This document shows, piece after piece, positions 17,347 to 25,398 of a DNA stretch of 55,231 nt. Origin of the DNA: an uncultured Mucilaginibacter sp. (lineage in GTDB: Bacteria; Bacteroidota; Bacteroidia; Sphingobacteriales; Sphingobacteriaceae). Both the position numbers and the translations under genes were made by a program. Numbering within the stretch: position 1 is the stretch's first letter; each line of letters opens with the position of its first letter. The stretch lies in the NCBI RefSeq assembly GCF_946479965.1, contig NZ_CAMLHX010000026.1:1-55231 (forward strand), written 5' to 3'. The notes beneath the pieces were generated by a model that worked only from the letters and a program-made list of their open reading frames with translations, ran no database searches and was not told where the DNA came from.

Positions 17347-18702
17347 ATGAAACAAATATTAGCAATAGTTGCACTATTAATAGCGTGCGCTAACCCGATT
17401 TTCGCGCAGCACGAACACCACAATACCGATACTTCAAAAACCAGCCAACATACAGATGAAGGGCCGCCAATGACAAGCAAATTTTCATTGGATCTGCCTA
17501 TGAACCGCGATGGATCCGGAACATCATGGGTGCCCGATGAAACACCTATATATGCCTACATGCTGCATGGCAAAAAATGGATGACCATGATACATGGCGA
17601 TTTTTTTCTGCGGTACAACAAACAAGATGTATTTAACGCCGGCACCCGCGGCGGCAGCAAAGTTGATGCCCCTAACATGGTAATGTTAATGAGCCAAAGG
17701 CGGGTTGGGCGCAATGGGTTATTTTCAATTAATACCATGTTCTCTTTAGATCCTTTCCTGGTTGGTAGCGGCGGCTATCCGCTGTTGTACCAAACCGGCG
17801 AGAGCTATAAAGGCAATATCCTGGTCGACCGCCAGCACCCGCATGATCTGTTTGCGCAACTGAGTTTGGCTTATACACATCGGGTGGCCAGCCATACTGA
17901 TCTATCCTTATCAGTAGGTTATCCCAGTGAACCCGCATTAGGGCCTCCGGTTTTTATGCATCGCTTGTCTGGTTGGAATACTCCCGACGCGCCCTTAAGT
18001 CATCATTATCAGGATGCTACACACATTGCATTTGGCGTGGCTACTTTGGGCCTGAGGCATAAAAATTTCAAACTAGAAGGTTCGGTATTTACCGGTCGCG
18101 AGCCTGATGAATTCCGTTATGGGTTTGATAAGGCACGGTTTGATTCCTATTCGGTGCGTCTATCGTACAATCCAAGTTCGCAATGGGCGTTCCAGGTTTC
18201 AAACGGCTGGCTGCGCAATCCGGAAGAAGCCCACCCGGAAAATGTTAACCGCTTTACGGCATCAGCCATACACACTAAAATGCTGAGCTCAAGCAGCTAT
18301 GTGGCCACAACATTGGTTTACGGCCAAAATAAACATGCCGGCCATGGCGAAGCAGAGCCATCTGTATTATTGGAAAGCACTATGCAATGGAGCAAAACGG
18401 CACTGTACGGAAGATATGAATTTGTACAAAAGGATGCCGAGGCGCTCGACCTTGAGAGTGCTTTGCCAACCAACCCAAAGCTAAATATCAACGCTATAAC
18501 TTTAGGGACCAATTATATCTTAGGAGCGTTTAAGCAAACCAACATAACTGCCGGGGTGCAGGGTACTTTAAACATTTCGCCCGGGCCAGTTAAATATATT
18601 TATGGATCAGCCCCGGTGGCAATTCAGGTTTATCTACGCGTTAATCCAAGTATGTTAAAATTGGGTAGGCCGCGAAAGATGATTATGGATATGGACATGT
18701 AG
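17347..18702 (+). CDS. Predicted outer-membrane protein, His/Met-rich ends (metal-associated context)
   Basis: 451 residues from the chosen ATG, which is preceded by TTAGG and gives a signal peptide ending IFA-Q. The mature N-terminus is His-rich (HEHHNTDTSKTSQH) and the C-terminus Met-rich (RKMIMDMDM), both plausible soft-metal ligands. The body has alternating amphipathic strands with many Tyr, Ser and Gly, consistent with an outer-membrane beta-barrel. It lies 80 bp after the HYC_CC_PP-like gene. I infer a copper or other metal connection from composition and neighbour only; the family is unnamed to me. Confidence 0.6.
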   Translation: MKQILAIVALLIACANPIFAQHEHHNTDTSKTSQHTDEGPPMTSKFSLDLPMNRDGSGTSWVPDETPIYAYMLHGKKWMTMIHGDFFLRYNKQDVFNAGTRGGSKVDAPNMVMLMSQRRVGRNGLFSINTMFSLDPFLVGSGGYPLLYQTGESYKGNILVDRQHPHDLFAQLSLAYTHRVASHTDLSLSVGYPSEPALGPPVFMHRLSGWNTPDAPLSHHYQDATHIAFGVATLGLRHKNFKLEGSVFTGREPDEFRYGFDKARFDSYSVRLSYNPSSQWAFQVSNGWLRNPEEAHPENVNRFTASAIHTKMLSSSSYVATTLVYGQNKHAGHGEAEPSVLLESTMQWSKTALYGRYEFVQKDAEALDLESALPTNPKLNINAITLGTNYILGAFKQTNITAGVQGTLNISPGPVKYIYGSAPVAIQVYLRVNPSMLKLGRPRKMIMDMDM

Positions 18703-18713
18703 TTGCCGAGCAT

Positions 18714-18760
18714 AAACCTAAGCGCCATGACGAAACGGATTCGTCATGACGTTTAGGTTT
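18714..18760. terminator. Bidirectional terminator hairpin between convergent genes
   Basis: A 21-bp stem (18714-18734 with 18740-18760), one C-A mismatch and one G-T pair, loop of 5 nt. The arms begin AAACCTAA and end TTAGGTTT. It lies between the outer-membrane protein gene and oxyR, and its right edge touches the oxyR stop codon. It can serve both transcripts. Confidence 0.75.
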
Positions 18761-19695
18761 TATATATCCATCACTTCCTTTTTCTTTTTTGTCCGCATTC
18801 GCTTAGGTACCAGTTCCAGTATCTCATTCTTGAGCGCTTCAATCATACGGCGCTTCAAAAAATTCTTCTGAATAACAATGCTCACCTCCCGCGCAGGTTC
18901 AGGCGATTTAAAGTACCGCACTTTCTCCATTTGCTTTTCGCTCATATCGGCCAGGGCCAGTTCAGGTAATATAGTAGCGCCATTGTTTTGTTCCACCATC
19001 CGCTTTAATGTTTCAACGCTACCAGTATTGTATTCAAAATGCTGAAAGCCTTGCGTTGATTTCCGTCGCTGACAAATATTAAGCACCTGCTCGCGCATGC
19101 AATGCCCCTCGTTCAATACCCAGATCTCCTCCATGTCAATATCATCAGGCGTTATGTTTTTCTTTTTTGAGAGTTTGCTATTCTTTGAGGCGTAAGCCAC
19201 AAAATTCTCGTAAAAAACCGGGATCTCCTTTAATGCGCTCTCCCGTAAAGGGGTAGACAGTATCCCGCAATCCAGCGTGCCTAATTTCAACTGCTGAATG
19301 ATCTGCTCGGTGGTTTGTTCCCATACTACCAGTTTTACCTGCGGGTATCTTTCAATAAAGCCTTTTATTACTTTAGGCAATACATAAGGCGATATGGTCG
19401 GAATGATACCCACTTTCAATTCACCGGAAAGCTCGCGCTGCCTGTCGGATATGATCTCTTTTATCTTCTCACTTTCCCCCAATAACACCCTTGCCTGCTG
19501 AATGATATCAACGCCTATCTCAGTTGGGGTTACGGGCTGCTTGCTACGGTCGAAAAGTTTTACACCTAATGTGTCTTCTAACTTTTGCACCTGCATGCTT
19601 AGCGTGGGTTGGGTTACAAAACACTTTTCGGCAGCTACTACAAAACTGCGGTAAGTATCAACCGCTACTATGTATTCTAATTGCACTATCGTCAT
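18760..19695 (-). CDS. oxyR: OxyR hydrogen-peroxide sensor (LysR family)
   Basis: 311 residues from MTIVQLEY; an extended frame of 14 more codons looks non-native. The N-terminal winged HTH covers 1-60 (AAEKCFVTQPTLSMQVQKLE) and the substrate-binding domain about 90-300. With this start the redox pair falls at Cys199 (NEGHC) and Cys208 (NIC), the same numbers as the peroxide-sensing disulfide of E. coli OxyR. It should activate peroxide defence when oxidised. It is divergent from the tag gene across 168 bp. A lysine-rich tail closes it. Confidence 0.9.
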   Translation of the reverse strand: MTIVQLEYIVAVDTYRSFVVAAEKCFVTQPTLSMQVQKLEDTLGVKLFDRSKQPVTPTEIGVDIIQQARVLLGESEKIKEIISDRQRELSGELKVGIIPTISPYVLPKVIKGFIERYPQVKLVVWEQTTEQIIQQLKLGTLDCGILSTPLRESALKEIPVFYENFVAYASKNSKLSKKKNITPDDIDMEEIWVLNEGHCMREQVLNICQRRKSTQGFQHFEYNTGSVETLKRMVEQNNGATILPELALADMSEKQMEKVRYFKSPEPAREVSIVIQKNFLKRRMIEALKNEILELVPKRMRTKKKKEVMDI

Positions 19696-19863
19696 ATAAA
19701 CAAAATCTATTGTAAATGTAATAATAAATTGATTCAATCTATAATAGCATTATTCTACCTCCGTTTTCATCGAGTTTTATTTTTAATCGAACCTATTTGT
19801 AGATTTTACTAAAAATATTGGCATTTAAAATCTGTTTGCTATATTTAATTTTTATTTACCGAT

Positions 19864-20421
19864 ATGGAAACCTCAACACTAAAAAGATGCGCCTGGTGCG
19901 GCACCGACCCCTTATACATGAAATACCACGATGAGGAGTGGGGCAAGGAAGTTCATGATGATAAAATATTGTTTGAATTTTTGATACTGGAATCAGCCCA
20001 GGCCGGCTTAAGCTGGATCACCATATTACGCCGCCGCGATAATTACCGCAAAGCCTTTGCTGATTTTGACTTGGAAAAGGTAGCCGCTTTTACAGACGAA
20101 GATGTAGAACGTCTGATGCAGGACGCGGGCATTATTCGCAATCGCCTAAAAATATTAGCTGCCATAAGCAACGCCAAACTGTTTATCGAAGTTCAGAAAG
20201 AGTTTGGCTCCTTTGATAAATACCTGTACAGCTTTATGCCCGATGGCAAATCCATTAACAATACCAATGGATCAACTCCTGCCAGTACACCCATATCCGA
20301 TGCCATCAGCAAAGACATGAAAAAGCGCGGTTTCAAGTTTTTCGGCACAACTATTTGCTACGCTCACATGCAGGCTACCGGTATGGTGAATGATCACGTG
20401 CCAGGATGTTCATTTAAATAA
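19864..20421 (+). CDS. tag: DNA-3-methyladenine glycosylase I
   Basis: 185 residues, normal length. The enzyme removes 3-methyladenine from alkylated DNA. The zinc-snap residues are present: Cys9 in RCAWC, His22 in YHDEEWG, and His178 and Cys182 in DHVPGCSFK. LESAQAGLSWITILRRR is the conserved active-site segment. It is divergent from oxyR and followed after 11 bp by an AraC-type regulator. Confidence 0.95.
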   Translation: METSTLKRCAWCGTDPLYMKYHDEEWGKEVHDDKILFEFLILESAQAGLSWITILRRRDNYRKAFADFDLEKVAAFTDEDVERLMQDAGIIRNRLKILAAISNAKLFIEVQKEFGSFDKYLYSFMPDGKSINNTNGSTPASTPISDAISKDMKKRGFKFFGTTICYAHMQATGMVNDHVPGCSFK

Positions 20422-20432
20422 ATTAAATAGTA

Positions 20433-21290
20433 ATGGCTGATAAGAGCATTCCTTTACATCATCTTAAGCACAGAGCGGACAATGGCCTTGAAATGCGGCA
20501 CTTTAACTTAAATGATGAGCCAAAGGAAATGGAGCCATTGGGTGCGCATCGCGACGATCATTATTTATTTTTTTTGCTGGATAGCGGCTCGGCATCACTG
20601 ATGATCGATTTTAATGAGTTGCATTTTAACGGGTATTGTATTTATTACATTTTACCAGGGCAGGTACACCATCGTATCAGCAATAAGGACGCGCGCGGCT
20701 GGTATCTGGCCGTAGATACAGCCTTGATACCAGCCGAATACAGAGATGTATTTGAAGGCAGGTTATTGCTGCAACAACCTGTAAGCCTTACTAAACAACA
20801 GTTTGAGCAGGCAAATCAGTTAATGAATTTGCTTAACGACAAATTTAAAGAACGTGTTGATGACGCTTTTCAATTACAGATAGTATACGCATTGATGCAA
20901 GCTTATGCAGGTTTAATTGCGGGCTATTATTGTAAGGGTGATGATAAAGAAGCAAAGGCACGAAGGGCGACGCAATTGGCACGGCAATTTAAAGCTTTGG
21001 TAGCCCAAAACCTGATTGCTCATAAAAACCCTTCGTTTTATGCCGGGCTGATGAATGTAACAGAGGGTTATTTAAACGAAGTACTTAAAAAAGTAACAGG
21101 TTTCTCGGTGAGTAAGCTAATCATGAACGAGGTAATGCTTGAAGCTAAGCGCCTTTTATTTTACAGTACACAAAACGTTAAGCAAATTGCCCATACTCTG
21201 GGCTATCAGGATCACACCTATTTTTCACGAATCTTTAAAAGTAACGAAGGCGTAAGCCCGCTTGAGTTTCGCAGCAAATACCTTAAATAG
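20433..21290 (+). CDS. AraC family transcriptional regulator
   Basis: 285 residues. The N-terminal part (about 20-120) is an AraC-type cupin ligand domain (GYCIYYILPGQVHHRI). The C-terminal about 190-285 is an HTH_18 pair ending in GYQDHTYFSRIFKSNEGVSPLEFR, the AraC signature. It starts 11 bp after tag and lies 75 bp before a siderophore-interacting protein gene, which it probably controls. Ligand unknown. Confidence 0.9.
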   Translation: MADKSIPLHHLKHRADNGLEMRHFNLNDEPKEMEPLGAHRDDHYLFFLLDSGSASLMIDFNELHFNGYCIYYILPGQVHHRISNKDARGWYLAVDTALIPAEYRDVFEGRLLLQQPVSLTKQQFEQANQLMNLLNDKFKERVDDAFQLQIVYALMQAYAGLIAGYYCKGDDKEAKARRATQLARQFKALVAQNLIAHKNPSFYAGLMNVTEGYLNEVLKKVTGFSVSKLIMNEVMLEAKRLLFYSTQNVKQIAHTLGYQDHTYFSRIFKSNEGVSPLEFRSKYLK

Positions 21291-21365
21291 TCCAATCATT
21301 GTCGCAATACTGCTAATTTATCGCATTTAAAAACCATGTTTCTTTGTGTTAAAATAAGTATTAAC

Positions 21366-22079
21366 ATGGAAACAACTACCATTGATAAAATAAAAAAGGC
21401 CGCCGGAAAGCTACTTGAAACAAAACGGTTAGCGGCAGGTCGCGTGCTGGATGTAAGATTTTGGACACATGAAGCTATTGTAGAAATAGACATGCATTTG
21501 CCCCGGCTTAATATGCATAAATGGGCCGAAGTGCCATATATTAAATTTAAAGTTGACACTTTAACCTATCGCGATTACACCCCCGCCTGCTGGGATGCCG
21601 ACACCTGCACTTGTACCTTGTTTATTAATGCAGCACACAATGGTGCCGGCAGCAACTGGGCACACAACCTCAAAACTGGCGATACAGTAAATTATTTCGA
21701 CGCCGCAAGCACCAAGCAAGGGGCTGTTACGAAAAAAGCAGTGATAGCTTTGGGCGATGAGAGTAGCATTGGGCATTTGCTTGCACTTCAACAGATAATT
21801 GTGCCTAAAACCAAATTTGCCGCCGCCCTTGTAATGAACAATGAAGAACATCGCCGGGAGTTTGCAGAATACTTCAAATCGCCTATTGACACCGTGCTAC
21901 GCAAAGATGAGCACGGCCATCACAGCTTGATGGAGTGGATATTAAAACAACAACACGCAGTTAACGACGTTATTTTTTACATTAACGGTAATAATAGCAT
22001 GGTATCTAACCTGCGCAAACTACTCCAACTGCAAGGCTATACTTCGGGACAGATCAAAACACATCGGTTTTGGGGGTAA
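21366..22079 (+). CDS. Siderophore-interacting protein (ferric-chelate reductase-like)
   Basis: 237 residues from METTTIDK; the frame is open 30 bp further up but that start gives an unlikely extension. YRDYTPACWD is the FAD-binding RxYT motif of the SIP/ViuB family, HNGAGSNWAHNLKTGD the conserved flavoprotein segment, and the C-terminal half (about 120-237) the NAD(P)H-binding fold. The family reduces ferric siderophores in the cytoplasm to release Fe(II). The AraC regulator just upstream is the likely controller. Confidence 0.85.
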   Translation: METTTIDKIKKAAGKLLETKRLAAGRVLDVRFWTHEAIVEIDMHLPRLNMHKWAEVPYIKFKVDTLTYRDYTPACWDADTCTCTLFINAAHNGAGSNWAHNLKTGDTVNYFDAASTKQGAVTKKAVIALGDESSIGHLLALQQIIVPKTKFAAALVMNNEEHRREFAEYFKSPIDTVLRKDEHGHHSLMEWILKQQHAVNDVIFYINGNNSMVSNLRKLLQLQGYTSGQIKTHRFWG

Positions 22080-22122
22080 CTATGCCCCGTGCCTTTATTT
22101 AAGTGATTTTAACCGTGCCATT

Positions 22123-22220
22123 TGATTTCACTGATTTTACCAATCCGTCAACATTAATTGTATTTTTGAATCACATCGGTCTTAATCAGAGAAATCACAA
22201 ATCAAATCTGTGAAATCATA
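22123..22220. repeat. Inverted AATCnGTGAAATCA-type repeats before polA
   Basis: TGATTTCACTGATTTT (22123-22138) is the inverted match of AAATCTGTGAAATCA (22204-22218), with one mismatch. A further AATCAGAGAAATCAC lies between them. The set ends about 24 bp before the polA start codon. Confidence 0.5.
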
Positions 22221-22242
22221 ATACATCGGTGCAATCATATAT

Positions 22243-25059
22243 ATGAAAAAGTTATTTCTACTGGATGGTATGGCGCTTATTTACCGGGCGCATTTTGCTT
22301 TGAGTAAAGCGCCGCGTTTTACTTCGGGCGGTTTAAATACCTCGGCGGTACTTGGGTTTACCAATACTTTGCTGGATGTATTAAAAAAGGAGAACCCCAC
22401 CCACATGGCCGTGGTTTTTGATACCGAAGCACCCACCGAACGCCACACTGATTTTGCCGCCTACAAAGCACACCGCGAGGCCATGCCCGAGGATCTTTCA
22501 AAAGCGCTGCCGTATATATTTAAATTGATTTTAGGCTTTAACATCCCTGTTATTACATCAGATGGCTACGAGGCCGATGACATTATAGGCACCCTTGCCA
22601 AAAAAGCCGAGCAAAAGGGCTACCAGGTATATTGCATGACACCTGATAAGGATTTCGGTCAGCTGGTATCCGACAATATATTCATTTACAAACCAGGCAG
22701 ACAGGGGAATGAGATGGAGATATTGGGTGTAAAAGAAATCCTGGCCAAATGGGAGATAGAACGTGTTGACCAGGTAATAGATATCCTCGGTCTTTGGGGT
22801 GATGCGGTGGATGGAATCCCCGGCATACCCGGCGTAGGAGAAAAGACGGCTAAAACGCTTATTAAACAATACGGTTCCATGGAGGGCATTTTTGCTAATA
22901 GCCACGAACTGAAAGGCAAGCTGAAAGAAAACGTTGAGGCTTATAAAGAACAGGGTCTGTTATCCAAAAAACTGGCCACGATATTATTGAATGTTCCGGT
23001 TGAGCTGGATGAGGAAGGTTTAGAAATTTGCGCGCCAAGCAAAGAACTGCTTGAACCGCTATTTGCCGAACTGGAGTTTAGAACATTAGGTCGCCGTGTT
23101 TTTGGTGATGATTTTAGCATTACCGAGATAAAGGCTGTATCAGCAGGTACGCAGATAGACATGTTTGGCGCGCCGATAGCCGAAGGCCGCACCACATTAA
23201 CAGTAGACGTTCAGGACATTAAAGAGCCGGAATTTGAACCGGCAGGAAAGAATATCAACAATACGCCGCACACGTATCACCTGGCGGATACCAAAGAAAA
23301 ACGCGCGGAACTCATCGCCCTGCTAAAACAACAAAAAAGCTTCTGCTTTGATACCGAAACAACGGGCACCGATGCCAATAATTGCGAATTGGTAGGACTG
23401 TCGTTCTCTGTTAAATCCGGCGAGGGCTGGTATGTTCCTGCCCCTGCAACAGAACAGGAAATATTACCAATTGTACACGAGTTTAAAGAGGTAATGGAAG
23501 ACCCCGCCATTGGCAAGATCGGTCAGAATATTAAGTTTGATATCCTGATGATGAAATGGTACGGCGTAGAGATACAGGGCGACTTGTTTGATACTATGAT
23601 GGCGCATTACATTATCGACCCCGATACCCGCCACAACATGGATATTTTGAGCGAGAATTACCTGGGTTATAAGCCGGTATCTATCACTGAGCTTATCGGG
23701 CCAAAAGGTAAGAACCAGGGCAGCATGCGCGATGTGGAGATAGAAAAAATAAAGGAATATGCCGCAGAAGATGCCGATATCACCCTGCAATTAAAAGAGA
23801 TATTTGAGCCCAAGATAAAAGCTGCCGGTGCTGTTGAACTGCTGCACAAAATTGAAAACCCGCTGATATATGTTTTGGCTGATATTGAGCACGAGGGTGT
23901 GCGGATTGATCATGATACGCTGAAAGAATTTTCAAAAGAACTGGAAAAAGACATAGCATTGCTAGAGAAAACTGTCTATGAAAAAGCAGGCGTAAGGTTC
24001 AACATTGCATCGCCAAAGCAATTGGGCGAGGTGCTGTTTGAAAAACTGATGTTGGATCCCAAAGCTAAAAAAACCAAAACAGGTCAGTACCAAACCGGCG
24101 AGGATGTGCTGTTATCGTTAGCGGCCAAAAGCGATATAGTGCGTGATATTTTAGATTATCGTCAGCTGCAAAAACTCAAGTCTACTTATGTGGATGCGCT
24201 GCCTACCATGGTTAACCAAAAAACCGGCCGCGTACACACCAGCTATAACCAGGCCGTGGCTGCAACGGGCAGGTTAAGCTCCACCAATCCTAACTTACAA
24301 AACATTCCTATCCGCACAGAACGGGGGCGCGAAGTGCGTAAAGCCTTTATCCCGCGGGATGAGAACCACACCATTGTATCTGCGGATTATTCGCAGATAG
24401 AGCTGCGCATTATTGCCGAGATAAGCAAGGATGCCAACATGATGGAGGCCTTTGTACAGGGCATAGATATCCACACAGCGACAGCTGCCAACGTTTACGG
24501 TGTGCCGGTGTTAGAGGTAGACAGCACACAGCGCCGAAATGCCAAGGCGGTTAACTTTGGTATTATTTACGGGCAGTCGGCTTTTGGCTTGTCGCAGAAT
24601 TTAGGTATCCCGCGCAAAGAGGCTGCCGAGATCATTGAAAACTATTTCGCGCAGTTCCCCGGCATTAAGCAGTATATGAATGATACCATGAACTTCGCCC
24701 GCGAGAACGGTTACGTTACCACGCTGATGGGCAGGCGCCGTTATCTGCGGGATATTAACTCGGCGAACCAAACGGTACGCGGCTTCGCCGAGCGAAATGC
24801 CATTAACGCGCCAATACAAGGCTCTGCGGCTGACATGATCAAAATTGCCATGATCAATATTCACCGCGAGTTTAAGGCACGCAAACTGGACGCCCGCATG
24901 ACCATGCAGGTGCATGACGAGTTGGTGTTTGATGTGCCTAATCACGAGGTAGAGATTGTAAAACCCATTATTGTTGAGATGATGCGCAACGCCATTAAAA
25001 CCACGGTGCCTATTTTAGTTGAGATTGGGACTGGTAGGAATTGGTTGGAAGCGCATTGA
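22243..25059 (+). CDS. polA: DNA polymerase I
   Basis: 938 residues with three domains: 5'-3' exonuclease (about 1-290), 3'-5' proofreading exonuclease (about 345-540) and family-A polymerase (about 560-938). The proofreading residues are intact (FDTETTG, GQNIKFD, YAAEDADI), unlike several bacterial Pol I enzymes that have lost them. Polymerase motifs A (DYSQIELR), B (RRNAKAVNFGIIYG) and C (MQVHDELVF) are complete. It acts in Okazaki-fragment processing and repair. It stands alone, flanked by repeat-rich gaps on both sides. Confidence 0.98.
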   Translation: MKKLFLLDGMALIYRAHFALSKAPRFTSGGLNTSAVLGFTNTLLDVLKKENPTHMAVVFDTEAPTERHTDFAAYKAHREAMPEDLSKALPYIFKLILGFNIPVITSDGYEADDIIGTLAKKAEQKGYQVYCMTPDKDFGQLVSDNIFIYKPGRQGNEMEILGVKEILAKWEIERVDQVIDILGLWGDAVDGIPGIPGVGEKTAKTLIKQYGSMEGIFANSHELKGKLKENVEAYKEQGLLSKKLATILLNVPVELDEEGLEICAPSKELLEPLFAELEFRTLGRRVFGDDFSITEIKAVSAGTQIDMFGAPIAEGRTTLTVDVQDIKEPEFEPAGKNINNTPHTYHLADTKEKRAELIALLKQQKSFCFDTETTGTDANNCELVGLSFSVKSGEGWYVPAPATEQEILPIVHEFKEVMEDPAIGKIGQNIKFDILMMKWYGVEIQGDLFDTMMAHYIIDPDTRHNMDILSENYLGYKPVSITELIGPKGKNQGSMRDVEIEKIKEYAAEDADITLQLKEIFEPKIKAAGAVELLHKIENPLIYVLADIEHEGVRIDHDTLKEFSKELEKDIALLEKTVYEKAGVRFNIASPKQLGEVLFEKLMLDPKAKKTKTGQYQTGEDVLLSLAAKSDIVRDILDYRQLQKLKSTYVDALPTMVNQKTGRVHTSYNQAVAATGRLSSTNPNLQNIPIRTERGREVRKAFIPRDENHTIVSADYSQIELRIIAEISKDANMMEAFVQGIDIHTATAANVYGVPVLEVDSTQRRNAKAVNFGIIYGQSAFGLSQNLGIPRKEAAEIIENYFAQFPGIKQYMNDTMNFARENGYVTTLMGRRRYLRDINSANQTVRGFAERNAINAPIQGSAADMIKIAMINIHREFKARKLDARMTMQVHDELVFDVPNHEVEIVKPIIVEMMRNAIKTTVPILVEIGTGRNWLEAH

Positions 25060-25061
25060 TA

Positions 25062-25100
25062 GTCATTGGTCATTTCGCTATGCTGTCATTAGTCATTGAA
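25062..25100. repeat. GTCATT short direct repeats
   Basis: Four GTCATT words in two pairs (GTCATTGGTCATT and GTCATTAGTCATT) directly after the polA stop codon. They look like a decayed simple repeat with no clear role. Confidence 0.4.
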
Positions 25101-25148
25101 TTAATGGGCAATTTCAGCTGGCAGTAGGCGAAGGTTAAAAAAACGAGG

Positions 25149-25375
25149 TGTTGCAGAAATATATACAACACTTTGCAACACTTGCAACAGAATTTTTTTG
25201 CAAGCGCTTGTTGATGAGTTGTTTATAAAATTTAGGGTTTAAACATGCAACACTTTGCAACAGACTTATAAGTCAGGAAGCGCAGCTGTGAAATCCATAT
25301 AATTAATTGATTATAAACCGCTTGCAAAAAGCGTGAATTGACTCGCTGGTAGCGACAGCTTGCAACACTTTTCGC
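25149..25375. repeat. GSAACAC repeat element, copy 2 (GCAACAC type) with ACTTATAAGT palindrome
   Basis: Fills most of the 339-bp gap between polA and the receptor gene. The left end is GTGTTGCAGAAATATATA followed by CAACACTTTGCAACAC (25166-25181). A second cluster (25250-25262) runs into the palindrome GACTTATAAGTC (25263-25274). A last unit, TTGCAACACTTTTC, ends near 25374. After the palindrome come CAG, 7 variable nt, AGCTGT, CCAT and ATTAT, the same order as in the 41.3 kb copy. Every unit here carries GC where copies 1 and 3 carry GG. Confidence 0.7.
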
Positions 25376-25398
25376 TTGTAAATATTGTTACTATCTCA

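Noticed and set aside
19696..19863. OxyR-type ATAG/CTAT boxes in the oxyR-tag gap
   Set aside because: CTAT words occur at 19707 and 19739 but the ATAG-N7-CTAT spacing is not met.
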